Below, piece after piece: positions 35,759 through 44,762 of a stretch of 64,000 nucleotides of DNA. Position 1 is the first letter of the stretch; each line of letters starts with the position of its first letter. The translations under genes and the position numbers were made by a program. The notes beneath the pieces were generated by a model. That model was not told the DNA's origin, made no database searches, and was given only the letters and a program-made list of their open reading frames with translations. This DNA comes from Bacillus horti (lineage in GTDB: Bacteria; Bacillota; Bacilli; Caldalkalibacillales; JCM-10596), in assembly GCF_030813115.1 (NCBI RefSeq), contig NZ_JAUSTY010000012.1:62001-126000 (forward strand), in the 5' to 3' direction.

Positions 35759-35851
35759 AGCTTAGGATTAGATTATAGCTTAGAACGCTCATGAGTACGA
35801 ATTTATCAGCAGTTTGACTCTGCTTGCGGAGTATGGAGGAGGTAGTTTTTA

Positions 35852-36598
35852 ATGAAGGAACTATTACTTGTTAATCAACTAGAAAAATCCTTTACCCTGC
35901 ATCATGCTAAGGAAAAAATAATCTCGGGCTGTAAGGGAGTTAGCTTTGTTGTTTATCCTAAAGAGTTTGTCGGAATAACAGGGAAAAGTGGGGCAGGTAA
36001 ATCGACTATTCTTAAAAGCATTTATCGTACGTATGTCCCATCAGGTGGGCAAATCATGTATGATTCTACACAATTTGGTCCGATTGATCTTGTTCAAGCA
36101 ACGGAGAGGGAAATATTAGCTCTACGAAAGCAGGAGATAGGCTATGTCTCCCAATTTCTTAACGCCATGCCTCGAATTACTGCCCTTGAATTTGTCGTGG
36201 AAGCCCTGTTAGAAATGGGTGTGGCTGTTCATCAAGCAGAAAGAGAGGCTAAGGAAATGCTACAGCATTTCAAGCTACCTGAATCCCTGTGGGACTCCTT
36301 TCCACGTACGTTCAGTGGTGGAGAAAAGCTGCGCTTAAATTTGGCTCAGGCTATGGTGAAAAAGCCGAGAATATTATTGCTAGATGAACCTACAGCTTCA
36401 TTAGATCAGCAGTCTAAGGAAGCGGTAAAGGAGGTGCTGATCCAGCTAAAGCATGAGGGAACGAGCATGTTGGGGATTTTTCATGATCTCGACTTTATGA
36501 CCTCTGTAGTAGACCGTCAGTATCAGTTATCTGCTGGATTAATAGAAATGACTGACAAACTAGAAGGAAATCAGATCACGCACCAAGTCGGTTCTTAA
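35852..36598 (+). CDS. phnL: C-P lyase ABC-type ATPase PhnL
   Basis: An ABC ATPase of 248 residues working with PhnK on the core complex. Walker A GKSGAGKST, signature FSGGEKLRLNLAQAM and Walker B ILLLDEPTASLD are intact; LRKQEIGYVSQFLNAMPRI is typical of PhnL. GGAGGAGG lies upstream. It comes after phnM, an order that differs from E. coli (K-L-M). Confidence 0.93.
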   Translation: MKELLLVNQLEKSFTLHHAKEKIISGCKGVSFVVYPKEFVGITGKSGAGKSTILKSIYRTYVPSGGQIMYDSTQFGPIDLVQATEREILALRKQEIGYVSQFLNAMPRITALEFVVEALLEMGVAVHQAEREAKEMLQHFKLPESLWDSFPRTFSGGEKLRLNLAQAMVKKPRILLLDEPTASLDQQSKEAVKEVLIQLKHEGTSMLGIFHDLDFMTSVVDRQYQLSAGLIEMTDKLEGNQITHQVGS

Positions 36599-36622
36599 AA
36601 GAGAATAGGAGGGAGTAAACGA

Positions 36623-37468
36623 ATGAAAATGGATTTACATTGTCATACTTCGTTTTCAGACAGCTCTTTTTCTGTTGAAAAGGTCATTGAGCAAGCACAA
36701 AAGAACGGTGTCACACACCTAGCTATTACAGACCATGATACCACGGCTGGGATAGAGTTAGCTCAGAAAATAGGGCAGGCGAAGGGCGTTGAAATTATTC
36801 CTGGTATTGAAATCTCAGGCTATGATTATAAGCGCGAAAGACGAGCACACATTTTGGGGTTATATATTACACCCGGACACGAAGCATTAACTGAGCTTTG
36901 TGAACCCTATGTTGAAGCAAGGCATAACGCCTCCTATGAAATTGTTACGAGGTTAATGGATAAAGGCTATAAAATGACTTGGGAGGAAGTTGAAGAGCTA
37001 GCTGCTGCAGGAAACGGTGTATATAAGCAGCATATTATGCATGCTTTAATTAAGCAGAGGTATACCAATGAGATTTACGGTGAGCTGTATCGTAAGCTGT
37101 TTTTTAAAGGCAGCCGTAATCAGGAACCCGGTCTTGCGCATGTGAAAATACCGTATATTGACGCAGTTAAGGCGATTCAAGCCATTCGAAAGGCTGGTGG
37201 CATTCCTATATTAGCTCATCCAGGTCAATATCTGAGCTTCGAAGCTCTACCAGAATGGGTGGAGGAAGGCTTAGCCGGTGTTGAGGTTTGGCATCCTATT
37301 CATTCTGTTGATGATGAACGACAGGCTGAGGAATTAGCTAATAAATACAGCTTAATCAAAACGGGAGGATCTGATTGTCACGGTTTCTATGGGGATGAAG
37401 ATGTTCCAGTTGGCTCTTTCTTCGTAACGGAAGAGATATTGCAGGAGTTGTATAAGCATAAGGAATAA
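36623..37468 (+). CDS. PHP-domain phosphoesterase, probable cyclic-phosphoribose hydrolase of the phn pathway
   Basis: A 281-residue metal-dependent PHP-family enzyme. Metal-ligand motifs are LHCHTSFSDSS (about 4-14), AITDHDTT (about 35-42), GIEISGYD, PILAHPGQY and GGSDCHGF near the C-terminus. It closes the phn operon 25 bases after phnL, where PhnP would be expected; no phnP or phnN is present. A PHP enzyme from Eggerthella lenta (Elen0235) is known to hydrolyse 5-phosphoribosyl 1,2-cyclic phosphate through both ester bonds to ribose 5-phosphate and phosphate. The same role is likely here but inferred. GGAGGGAG precedes the ATG. Confidence 0.85.
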   Translation: MKMDLHCHTSFSDSSFSVEKVIEQAQKNGVTHLAITDHDTTAGIELAQKIGQAKGVEIIPGIEISGYDYKRERRAHILGLYITPGHEALTELCEPYVEARHNASYEIVTRLMDKGYKMTWEEVEELAAAGNGVYKQHIMHALIKQRYTNEIYGELYRKLFFKGSRNQEPGLAHVKIPYIDAVKAIQAIRKAGGIPILAHPGQYLSFEALPEWVEEGLAGVEVWHPIHSVDDERQAEELANKYSLIKTGGSDCHGFYGDEDVPVGSFFVTEEILQELYKHKE

Positions 37469-37507
37469 GTTGGCTGAAAAGTTAGGTTGATAAATGCTTA
37501 TATATCT

Positions 37508-37531
37508 TATTGGAATCCCCCTATTCCAATA
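37508..37531. repeat. Perfect stem-loop after the phn operon
   Basis: TATTGGAAT (37508-37516) and ATTCCAATA (37523-37531) flank CCCCCT. It lies between the PHP gene stop and the operon terminator, and has no T-run. Confidence 0.55.
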
Positions 37532-37543
37532 GGTGAAACTTAT

Positions 37544-37603
37544 AGGGTGCTTTCTGAAGCTTTTCGATTGGAAAAGCAAGGCAGAAAGCACCCTTTATTT
37601 TGC
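37544..37603 (+). terminator. Terminator of the C-P lyase operon
   Basis: AGGGTGCTTTCTG (37544-37556) pairs perfectly with CAGAAAGCACCCT (37582-37594), followed by TTATTTTG. An inner AAGCTTTTC/GAAAAGC pairing extends the hairpin. Confidence 0.88.
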
Positions 37604-37722
37604 TTAGGCTTCTCGTCAATAGAACTCGAAAACTTAAATTTCCTCTAATGATATGACATGTGTGGAGCAAAAGCTAGCCCAGAATCTTAATGACCTTGGG
37701 AATAATAAGCTGTTCATTTACG

Positions 37723-37731
37723 TGCTATAAT
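37723..37731 (+). promoter_or_regulatory. Extended -10 promoter for the hydroxyacid dehydrogenase gene
   Basis: TGCTATAAT combines a TGn motif with a perfect -10, about 80 bases before the start codon. No good -35 is present at 17 bases, which is usual for extended -10 promoters. The rest of the 37604-37811 spacer shows nothing else I can assign. Confidence 0.5.
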
Positions 37732-37811
37732 AGATATCAATTAAATAAAGCAATTAAAGACATGCAATTTATAAAGAGCTTTATTAGAAAGCTAGGAGGA
37801 GGAGGAGCACT

Positions 37812-38786
37812 ATGAAACCAAGGGTTTTTATTTCTAAACCAATACCTCAAGAGGTAGAGGATTATATCAGCGAGAATTGTGAGTATCGTATATGGAATCA
37901 GGAGCAGCCTATATCCACTGAGGAGCTTTATGCAGAAATAAAAGAGGCCGATGGTTTGCTGACCTCAGGGGGAGTTATAGGTGATGAACTATTTGACCAA
38001 GCTCCTAAGCTTAAGATCGTTAGCAATACGTCGGTTGGCTACAACAATTTTGATTTGGATGCTATGCAGGCTAGAGGAATTATGGGAACACATACCCCAT
38101 CTGTTCTAGATGATACCGTAGCCGACCTAGTGTTTTCTCTTATTCTAGCAACAGCAAGGAGAGTTCCGGAGCTGGATCGTTATGTAAAGGAAGGCAAGTG
38201 GACAAATGCAAACGATAGACCTCTCTTCGGGGTCGATGTTCATCATACTACCTTAGGAATTATTGGGATGGGTCGTATTGGAGAGCAAATAGCCAAGAGA
38301 GCTAGCCTTGGCTTTGATATGGAAGTGTTGTATTATAACCGCTCAAGGAAAATACAGGTAGAAGAAAAGGTTGGGGCGCAGTATGTAGACCTTTCTGAGC
38401 TTTTAACTAACTCAGATTTTATAGTATTAATGACTCCTTTAACTCCAAAAACAACACATCTCATTGGAGCAGCAGAATTTAAACAAATGAAACAAAGTGC
38501 CATTTTCATTAATGCCTCTAGAGGCCAAGTTGTAGATGAGCAAGCGCTAATTGATGCTTTGAGAAAGGGAGAAATTGCAGGAGCGGGGCTAGATGTGTAT
38601 GATACAGAGCCTGTTTCAACACAGAACCCATTACTATCCTTTGACAACGTGGTCACTCTACCACATATTGGATCAGCTACAGAACAAACAAGATCAGCTA
38701 TGGCTATGCTTGCTGCCCAAAATCTAGTGGCTGGCTTGCAAGGGAAAGAGCCGCCTAATTTAGTTCCTGAACTGAGAAGGGGATAA
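37812..38786 (+). CDS. D-2-hydroxyacid dehydrogenase (glyoxylate/hydroxypyruvate reductase type)
   Basis: A cytosolic NAD(P)-dependent oxidoreductase of 324 residues. The cofactor site is [13 protein letters not shown] (about 149-161), and the catalytic triad is R237 (NASRGQVVD), E266 (VYDTEP) and H285 (LPHIGSAT), as in glyoxylate/hydroxypyruvate reductases. Probably reduces glyoxylate or hydroxypyruvate; other 2-ketoacids are possible. AGGAGGAGG precedes the ATG, and the MOSC gene follows one base after its stop. Confidence 0.88.
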   Translation: MKPRVFISKPIPQEVEDYISENCEYRIWNQEQPISTEELYAEIKEADGLLTSGGVIGDELFDQAPKLKIVSNTSVGYNNFDLDAMQARGIMGTHTPSVLDDTVADLVFSLILATARRVPELDRYVKEGKWTNANDRPLFGVDVHHTTLGIIGMGRIGEQIAKRASLGFDMEVLYYNRSRKIQVEEKVGAQYVDLSELLTNSDFIVLMTPLTPKTTHLIGAAEFKQMKQSAIFINASRGQVVDEQALIDALRKGEIAGAGLDVYDTEPVSTQNPLLSFDNVVTLPHIGSATEQTRSAMAMLAAQNLVAGLQGKEPPNLVPELRRG

Positions 38787-38787
38787 C

Positions 38788-39453
38788 ATGATGACAGATG
38801 TAGATGTAAAAGAACATAAAAGCTATTCAATTGTATCAATAAACGTAGGTAAGCCAGCCCCATTAACCTATCAAGGGAAGGAAATAAGCACAGGGATTAA
38901 TAAATCTAGGGTAGAAAAGCCACTATTTCTCTCTTTTACAAACTTTGAAGGTGATGGGCAAGCTGATTTAGTGAATCATGGTGGCAGGGATAAAGCTATC
39001 TGTGTGTATGCCTACGACCATTACCCATATTGGGAAAAGCGTCTTAATAAGCCCTTACAGGTAGGTGCCTTTGGAGAAAACCTTACCGTATCAGGTTTGT
39101 TGGAAGATGAAGTCTGTATTGGTGACATCTTTCAATTGGGAGAAGCCATTGTGCAAGTATGTCAACCAAGATACCCCTGTCATAAGCTTTCAAAAAAGCA
39201 TGATGTAGCCGACTTTCCCCTTCAGGTGATTGAGACTGGCTATTCAGGATTTTATCTAAGGGTTTTAAAAGAGGGAATGGTTAAACCAGAAGATACATTA
39301 GTTCTAATTGAAAAGCATCCTGCAGGGTATTCCGTTTCCTTTGCTAATCAATTGAAAAATGAGAAGAACCCAAGTAAAGAAGGGCTAACCAAGCTAATAG
39401 AGCTAGATGCTCTAGCACAAAGCTGGTGTGAATCCTTACGTAAAAAGCTATAG
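38788..39453 (+). CDS. MOSC-domain protein, YiiM family
   Basis: A 221-residue protein with a MOSC core (about 30-170): KSRVEKPLFLSFTNFEGDGQ, LVNHGGRDKAICVYAYDHYP, GAFGENLTVSGLLEDEVCIG and the cysteine-bearing QPRYPCHKLSKKH. MOSC proteins carry molybdenum cofactor or sulfur; E. coli YiiM reduces N-hydroxylated compounds with a molybdopterin cofactor. No molybdenum genes lie nearby. It starts directly after the dehydrogenase gene, with GAGAAGGGG as ribosome-binding site. Confidence 0.87.
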   Translation: MMTDVDVKEHKSYSIVSINVGKPAPLTYQGKEISTGINKSRVEKPLFLSFTNFEGDGQADLVNHGGRDKAICVYAYDHYPYWEKRLNKPLQVGAFGENLTVSGLLEDEVCIGDIFQLGEAIVQVCQPRYPCHKLSKKHDVADFPLQVIETGYSGFYLRVLKEGMVKPEDTLVLIEKHPAGYSVSFANQLKNEKNPSKEGLTKLIELDALAQSWCESLRKKL

Positions 39454-39486
39454 AATTTCTTTTCAAACGTTTAATCTCCTGATAAA

Positions 39487-39536
39487 GGGGTATCAACAGT
39501 ATACGGCAAGACCGTAGCCACTTGCTCCGATACTCT
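39487..39536 (+). ncRNA. Candidate pseudoknotted leader RNA (unassigned)
   Basis: A compact structure lies 22 bases before the start codon of the next gene. The outer stem P1 is GGGGTATC (39487-39494) with GATACTCT (39529-39536). The inner hairpin is TACGG (39502-39506), loop CAAGA, CCGTA (39512-39516). GCAAG, reaching from the last P2 base into the loop (39506-39510), is complementary to CTTGC (39521-39525), which would make a pseudoknot. The P1 3' strand bases CTCT could alternatively pair with AGAG in the ribosome-binding site. I recognise no known riboswitch class. Confidence 0.35.
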
Positions 39537-39558
39537 AATTATTGAGGAGAGGATTAAG

Positions 39559-39957
39559 ATGAGAAGAAACAATGAGAATGAACCTTCCAACTACAAAGGA
39601 AGGGCTAGAAATAATGATCCGTATGGAGAAGAAGAATGGTCAGATCATGAGGAGCCAAATGATTTCCATAGAGAACAGCCTGTAAGAGAGAGACATAGAG
39701 CGCCTTGGTACAACCGCGGCTGGGTCTGGATGATTATCGTTGTAGTTGCTCTGTTCGTCCTACTTATTGGATTCTCTTGGTTGACTGATGGGTTGGGTAC
39801 TGTTGGAGAATCCATCGATCAGCAAACAGAGGCCATTCGAGATCAAACGAATGTATTAGAAACACAGAACTCCCTGTTGGCCAATATTCGTGATGGTATT
39901 CAAAATCTGATGCAATCGATTAGGGACTCAGTAAATCAAATTCTTGCTGCAATATAA
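39559..39957 (+). CDS. Small single-pass membrane protein of unknown function
   Basis: A 132-residue protein with a charged, disordered N-terminal half (1-48, rich in Arg, Glu, Asn), one hydrophobic helix (about 55-76; VWMIIVVVALFVLLIGFSWL) and a C-terminal amphipathic region (about 85-130) with heptad-like spacing (QQTEAIRDQTNVLETQNSLL). It probably inserts with the N-terminus inside and assembles through the coiled coil outside. GAGGAGAGG lies six bases before the ATG. No recognised family. A possible structured leader precedes it and a terminator follows. Confidence 0.72.
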   Translation: MRRNNENEPSNYKGRARNNDPYGEEEWSDHEEPNDFHREQPVRERHRAPWYNRGWVWMIIVVVALFVLLIGFSWLTDGLGTVGESIDQQTEAIRDQTNVLETQNSLLANIRDGIQNLMQSIRDSVNQILAAI

Positions 39958-39987
39958 AATAATGAATATGAATTAAGCTAAACATGG

Positions 39988-40028
39988 AGCTGTTCCTAAG
40001 TAACTTTCTACTTAGGGACAGCTTTTTT
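39988..40028 (+). terminator. Terminator after the small membrane protein gene
   Basis: AGCTGTTCCTAAGTA (39988-40002) pairs with TACTTAGGGACAGCT (40009-40023) with one G-U pair, followed by a run of six or seven T. Confidence 0.87.
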
Positions 40029-40335
40029 ACAGTCTAAGAATTTATAAAATTTTTATACAATGATTTCTTCAAGTTCTATAAATTCTGGCTGCATGTAAAC
40101 GCTTCCCTCTAATGATGGACTAGACAACCTCTTCGAGAGGCCTCGATAGAAGCTTTTCTTATTTGTCCATGCTTCCATTTTAAAGCTTTTGAATCCGCAC
40201 CTTTGTTTAGAGTGAATGAGTACATATTAAATTAACGGGTATAGGAAAATGGAGTGACTTACGGATGATGATCATAGCTAGATTGAAATGAAGCAGATTA
40301 GAGAATACTAATGTTATCTGAACGGGGGGATGAAT
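40029..40335 (+). other. Long leader region upstream of odhA (307 bases)
   Basis: It holds a weak catabolite-repression-like site TGTAAACGCTTCCC (40094-40107, two mismatches to the cre consensus). It also has a CCTCT-TCG-AGAGG hairpin nested in ATGGAC...GTCCAT arms. No open reading frame or known riboswitch is apparent. Control of the TCA cycle gene by carbon source is plausible but unproven. Confidence 0.4.
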
Positions 40336-43254
40336 ATGAAAAATAAACAAAGCCAAAGCGATCCTTGGAAGAGATTTCATGGACCTAACCTAGGCTATTT
40401 AAATACTCTCTATGAAAAATATAGTGAAGATCCTGGCACAGTGGAGCCTGACATAAGAGAAATCTTCGATCAATGGGGAGCTCCACCCTTAGCTGAAGTC
40501 TTAAAGAATGGAGTAGCTAACGGAGGCTCTAAGGGGAAAGCTGATAGAGGAACTCAAGCTATAAGCAAAGCAGAGCAAATGAACGTTCATGTAGACAAAG
40601 CTAGTATAGAAGCTGTTCATGCTGACAAAATAGTAGCGCTGGAGAAGCTAGCTCAAAACATCAGAACATATGGACATTGTGAGGCAAAGGTTAATCCTTT
40701 GAAACAAGAGAAGGATCAAAACAACCGTCTGTTAGATCCGGAGTACTACGGATTAAGTGAAGAAGACCTAAAGGGGCTACCAGCTACAATGATTTGGCCA
40801 AATCATGATTTAGCTTCTAATGAAAATGCTTTTGAGGGTATTTGTCGCTTAAAGAAGCTCTATACAGGCCCTATTTCCTTTGAGTTTCATCATGTTCACC
40901 ATTTAAAGGAAAGAGAATGGCTAACTCAGATGGTTGAATCGGGAGAGCTGGATCAGCCAATTTCGACAGAAGATAAAATAGAGCTGTTACAAAGCTTAAC
41001 GAAGGTAGAGACATTTGAAAAATTCCTACATCGCACATTTGTAGGTCAAAAAAGATTCTCCATTGAGGGTCTGGATTCCCTTGTACCATTAATCAATGAG
41101 CTTATTCGCTCAGCTGTAAGTGATGGAGTTCAGCATACATTTATGGGAATGGCCCATAGAGGGCGTTTGAATGTTCTGGCTCATATACTGGAAAAGCCTT
41201 ATGAAGCTATATTTGCTGAATTTCACAATGCTCCTAATCAGGAGCTAGTGCCATCAGAAGGCTCTGTGGGTATCAATTACGGTTGGTCAGGAGATGTTAA
41301 GTATCATTTAGGAGCCAGTCGGAAGTTTACAAAGGGAAGTGAGGTTAGCGCTAAGGTTACCCTTGCCAATAACCCTAGTCACTTAGAGTTTGTTAATCCA
41401 GTTGTTGAGGGCTTCACTAGAGCGGCGCAGGAGAAGAGCGATCAAGCGGGCTATCCAGAACAGAAAAGTGAACAAGCGCTGGCCATCCTTGTGCATGGAG
41501 ACGCTGCTTTTCCTGGTCAAGGGGTTGTGACTGAAACCTTGAATCTTAGTAGACTGCGTGGCTATAAGATTGGTGGAAGCATCCATATCATAGCTAACAA
41601 TCGAATAGGCTTTACGACAGAAATGAGGGATGCGCGTTCCACAAAGTACGCAAGTGATCCAGCAAAGGGCTTTGAAATCCCGATTATTCACGTGAATGCT
41701 GATGATCCAGAGGCATGCTTAGCGGCAGCGCGTTTAGCCTGTAAGTATAGATTGCTTTTTCAAAAAGATTTTTTAATAGATTTAGTTGGCTATAGAAGAT
41801 ACGGACATAATGAAACAGATGATCCGTCAACAACCCACTTTCAATTATATGATCAAATCAACAATCATTCTACTGTGCGAAGGCTTTATGCCGATCAACT
41901 TTTGGAAGAAGGGATCATTAGTGCTGAAGCTGTAGATGAAATGGAAAAACAGGCAGAAGTACAAATTCAGGCTGCCTATAAAAAGCTCAAAGAACAAGAA
42001 AAGCACAAAGAAGAGTATGACGTTAAGGATACCTATAAACCAACCTCAGCAGAATTTCAGGAAAAGCTAGATAAGATTAATACAGCAGTACCAATTGAAG
42101 CATTACGGAAGATAAATGAGAACTTATTAATTCGACCAGAAGGCTTTACCATTTACCCTAAGCTAGAAAGGATTCTAAAACGCCGTGAAGAGGCTTTGTT
42201 AGTAGATGGTTATGTGGATTGGGGTCTAGCTGAAACATTAGCATTTGCTACGATCCTAAAAGATGGAACAGCTATTCGTTTAACTGGTCAGGATTCAGAA
42301 AGAGGAACGTTTGCTCATCGGCATCTCATCTTACATGATGCGGAAAATGAAAGGACGTATTCCCCGTTACACACGCTACCAGAGGCGAAAGCTTCATTTT
42401 CCATTTATAATAGCCCTTTGTCTGAAGCTGCAGCTATGGGGTTTGAATACGGCTATGATAGCTTTGCAGCCAATAGCTTAGTCCTTTGGGAAGCACAATT
42501 CGGAGATTTTGTGAATGCAGCTCAGGTTCTTCTTGATCAATTTTTGGCAGCGGGGAAAGCAAAATGGGGGCAGCAATCAGGCTTAGTCCTCCTGTTACCA
42601 CATGGCTATGAAGGACAGGGGCCAGAGCATTCAAGCGCACGTTTAGAACGGTTTTTGCAGCAGTCAGCAGAAAATAATTGGACAGTTGTGAATGTGACGA
42701 AGGCGGCCCAGTATTTTCATCTTCTCCGGCGGCAGGCAGCCGAGCTACAGAAAAATGAAGCACGTCCTCTAGTGATTATGAGCCCCAAAAGCTTGATTCG
42801 AGAAAAGCGAGTTTATTCTCCTAGTACAGCGTTTAGCGAAGGACGATTTGAGCCTATTCTTGAACAAGAAGGTCTAGGGAAAGAAACAGAAAAGGTAAAG
42901 CGTTTACTATTTTGCAGCGGAAAAGTGGCTGTTGACCTAGAAGCAGAGCTTAACACAGAGGAGCATACTACTTTGCATATTGTGCGTATTGAACAGCTTT
43001 ATCCTTTCCCAGAGAGTAGGGTTTCTGAGATCATTGAACGCTTCAAGAACCTGCAAGAAGTAGTCTGGGTACAGGAAGAACCTCAGAATATGGGGCCATG
43101 GACTTACATGGAGCCAAAGCTCAAAGCACTTTTACCTGAATCTATCCAAGTAAAGTATGTTGGACGTCAGGCGAGATCTAGCCCGGCAGAGGGTCAACCC
43201 AACGTCCATAAAAAAGAGCAGATTAGGATTGTACGAGAGGCTCTTTCTCAGTAA
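40336..43254 (+). CDS. odhA: 2-oxoglutarate dehydrogenase E1 component OdhA
   Basis: The thiamine-diphosphate E1 subunit, 972 residues, which decarboxylates 2-oxoglutarate and passes the succinyl group to E2. Family blocks include FMGMAHRGRLNVLAHILEKP, HLEFVNPVVEGFTRA, HGDAAFPGQGVVTETLNLS, GRRYGHNETDDPS-like (here YRRYGHNETDDPS) and TGQDSERGTFAHRH; the C-terminus carries VWVQEEPQNMG. The ATG at 40336 is six bases after GGGGGG; an ATG at 40330 is too close. odhB follows 45 bases downstream. Confidence 0.95.
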   Translation: MKNKQSQSDPWKRFHGPNLGYLNTLYEKYSEDPGTVEPDIREIFDQWGAPPLAEVLKNGVANGGSKGKADRGTQAISKAEQMNVHVDKASIEAVHADKIVALEKLAQNIRTYGHCEAKVNPLKQEKDQNNRLLDPEYYGLSEEDLKGLPATMIWPNHDLASNENAFEGICRLKKLYTGPISFEFHHVHHLKEREWLTQMVESGELDQPISTEDKIELLQSLTKVETFEKFLHRTFVGQKRFSIEGLDSLVPLINELIRSAVSDGVQHTFMGMAHRGRLNVLAHILEKPYEAIFAEFHNAPNQELVPSEGSVGINYGWSGDVKYHLGASRKFTKGSEVSAKVTLANNPSHLEFVNPVVEGFTRAAQEKSDQAGYPEQKSEQALAILVHGDAAFPGQGVVTETLNLSRLRGYKIGGSIHIIANNRIGFTTEMRDARSTKYASDPAKGFEIPIIHVNADDPEACLAAARLACKYRLLFQKDFLIDLVGYRRYGHNETDDPSTTHFQLYDQINNHSTVRRLYADQLLEEGIISAEAVDEMEKQAEVQIQAAYKKLKEQEKHKEEYDVKDTYKPTSAEFQEKLDKINTAVPIEALRKINENLLIRPEGFTIYPKLERILKRREEALLVDGYVDWGLAETLAFATILKDGTAIRLTGQDSERGTFAHRHLILHDAENERTYSPLHTLPEAKASFSIYNSPLSEAAAMGFEYGYDSFAANSLVLWEAQFGDFVNAAQVLLDQFLAAGKAKWGQQSGLVLLLPHGYEGQGPEHSSARLERFLQQSAENNWTVVNVTKAAQYFHLLRRQAAELQKNEARPLVIMSPKSLIREKRVYSPSTAFSEGRFEPILEQEGLGKETEKVKRLLFCSGKVAVDLEAELNTEEHTTLHIVRIEQLYPFPESRVSEIIERFKNLQEVVWVQEEPQNMGPWTYMEPKLKALLPESIQVKYVGRQARSSPAEGQPNVHKKEQIRIVREALSQ

Positions 43255-43299
43255 AACCATTTACTAAGCTCTAAAATTAAAGCTAAGGAGGTCTGGCTG

Positions 43300-44673
43300 A
43301 TGATAGAAATTAAAGTGCCTGAACTAGGGGAATCGATGGCTGAAGGGACGATCTATACTTGGGCGTTTAAGGAAGGTGAGCAGGTTAGTGAGGGAGACTT
43401 ACTCCTAGAAATTGAAACGGATAAGGTGAACCTTGAAGTGAGCGCTGAGCATGATGGAGTCCTGAAGGAAATTAAAAAACAAGCTGGAGAAACGGTTCAA
43501 GTAGGAGAGGTCATAGCTTTGCTAGAGGAAGGCCAAGTTCAAGAGGATATGACGGCTCCAAGTTCTGCACGAGATGAGGGACAAGAGGAAAAAGGAGAGA
43601 ATCAGGATAAAGCAGATAGAGTATCCAAAGAAGCTGAAGAAATAAACACTTCGACCAATAACGATGAAAATACTCAGGAAGACCAGCAAATCCAAAATGC
43701 AAATAAGAATCCTCAGGAAACTAAGGAAACGATAGCCTCGCCAGCCGCTAGAAGAAGAGCAAGAGAAAAGGGAATAGATTTATCAGAGGTTCAAAGTAAG
43801 GATCCAGCAGGGCGAGTAAACGTAGAGGATATTCATAGGTCTGAAGACGATAATTCTGAAGATGAAGCTTCAAAGCCTAAGACATCAACAGAGAGGACCT
43901 CACAAAATAAGAGTAGTGGGTCAACGTCGGCACGTAGCACTGAGAAAGAGGCTACCTCGTCTCATAGTAAACCGATAGAACGTCAAAGAATGTCTAGGCG
44001 TAGACAAACGATTGCGAATCGATTGATGGAAGCCCAGCATAATGCGGCTATGCTGACGACCTTTAACGAGGTGGATATGAGTGCTATTATGGATTTGCGT
44101 AAACGTCGTAAGGGTGAGTTTAAGGAAAAATACAATGTGAACTTAGGATATATGTCCTTTTTTGCAAAAGCTGTAGTGGGAGCATTAAAGGCATTTCCAT
44201 TGCTTAACGCAGAAATAGAAGGGGAGGATATCCTTATTAAAAAATTCTATGATATCGGTGTAGCGGTATCTGCAGAAGAAGGCCTTATTGTACCAGTAGT
44301 ACGTGATGTGGATCGGTTAAGCTTTGCTGAGATTGAAAAAGAAATCCTTTCTTTAGCTGAAAAAGCAAGAAGCAACTCCTTAGGCCTCCAAGATATCCAA
44401 GGAGGGACGTTCACGATCACAAATGGAGGAATATTTGGTTCATTACTCTCCACGCCAATATTAAACACTCCTCAAGTCGGAATCCTAGGGATGCATAAAA
44501 TTCAAACTAGACCAGTTACAGTGGGTGAGGATGACATCGAAAATCGACCAATGATGTATATCGCCTTATCCTACGATCACCGTATTGTTGATGGCAAAGA
44601 TGCTGTTAGCTTTCTAGTTAGAGTTAAAGAACTACTTGAGGATCCGGAAACATTATTAATAGAGGGGTCATAA
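43300..44673 (+). CDS. odhB: 2-oxoglutarate dehydrogenase E2 component OdhB (dihydrolipoyl succinyltransferase)
   Basis: A 457-residue acyltransferase of the OdhA-OdhB-Lpd complex. Order: an N-terminal lipoyl domain (1-76) with lipoyl-lysine K42 in ETDKVNLEV, a long Glu/Lys/Asn-rich linker, and a peripheral-subunit-binding domain (about 148-182; SPAARRRAREKGIDL). A Ser/Thr linker follows, then the catalytic domain (about 225-455) with SYDHRIVDGKDAV holding the active His and Asp. AAGGAGGT lies seven bases before the ATG. E3 (lpd) is not in this window. A likely terminator lies after it. Confidence 0.95.
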   Translation: MIEIKVPELGESMAEGTIYTWAFKEGEQVSEGDLLLEIETDKVNLEVSAEHDGVLKEIKKQAGETVQVGEVIALLEEGQVQEDMTAPSSARDEGQEEKGENQDKADRVSKEAEEINTSTNNDENTQEDQQIQNANKNPQETKETIASPAARRRAREKGIDLSEVQSKDPAGRVNVEDIHRSEDDNSEDEASKPKTSTERTSQNKSSGSTSARSTEKEATSSHSKPIERQRMSRRRQTIANRLMEAQHNAAMLTTFNEVDMSAIMDLRKRRKGEFKEKYNVNLGYMSFFAKAVVGALKAFPLLNAEIEGEDILIKKFYDIGVAVSAEEGLIVPVVRDVDRLSFAEIEKEILSLAEKARSNSLGLQDIQGGTFTITNGGIFGSLLSTPILNTPQVGILGMHKIQTRPVTVGEDDIENRPMMYIALSYDHRIVDGKDAVSFLVRVKELLEDPETLLIEGS

Positions 44674-44762
44674 TCCTAAATAAAAGCTCTTGAAAGTAAT
44701 GCCAAGATTCCTGACTGTAAACAACTAGTGGAACCTTAATAGCTAAGTAATAAACAACAGAG

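Noticed and set aside
40094-40107. TGTAAACGCTTCCC as a definite CcpA (cre) site for odhAB
   Set aside because: It has two mismatches to the consensus, including the conserved terminal position, so it is mentioned only as weak within the leader entry.
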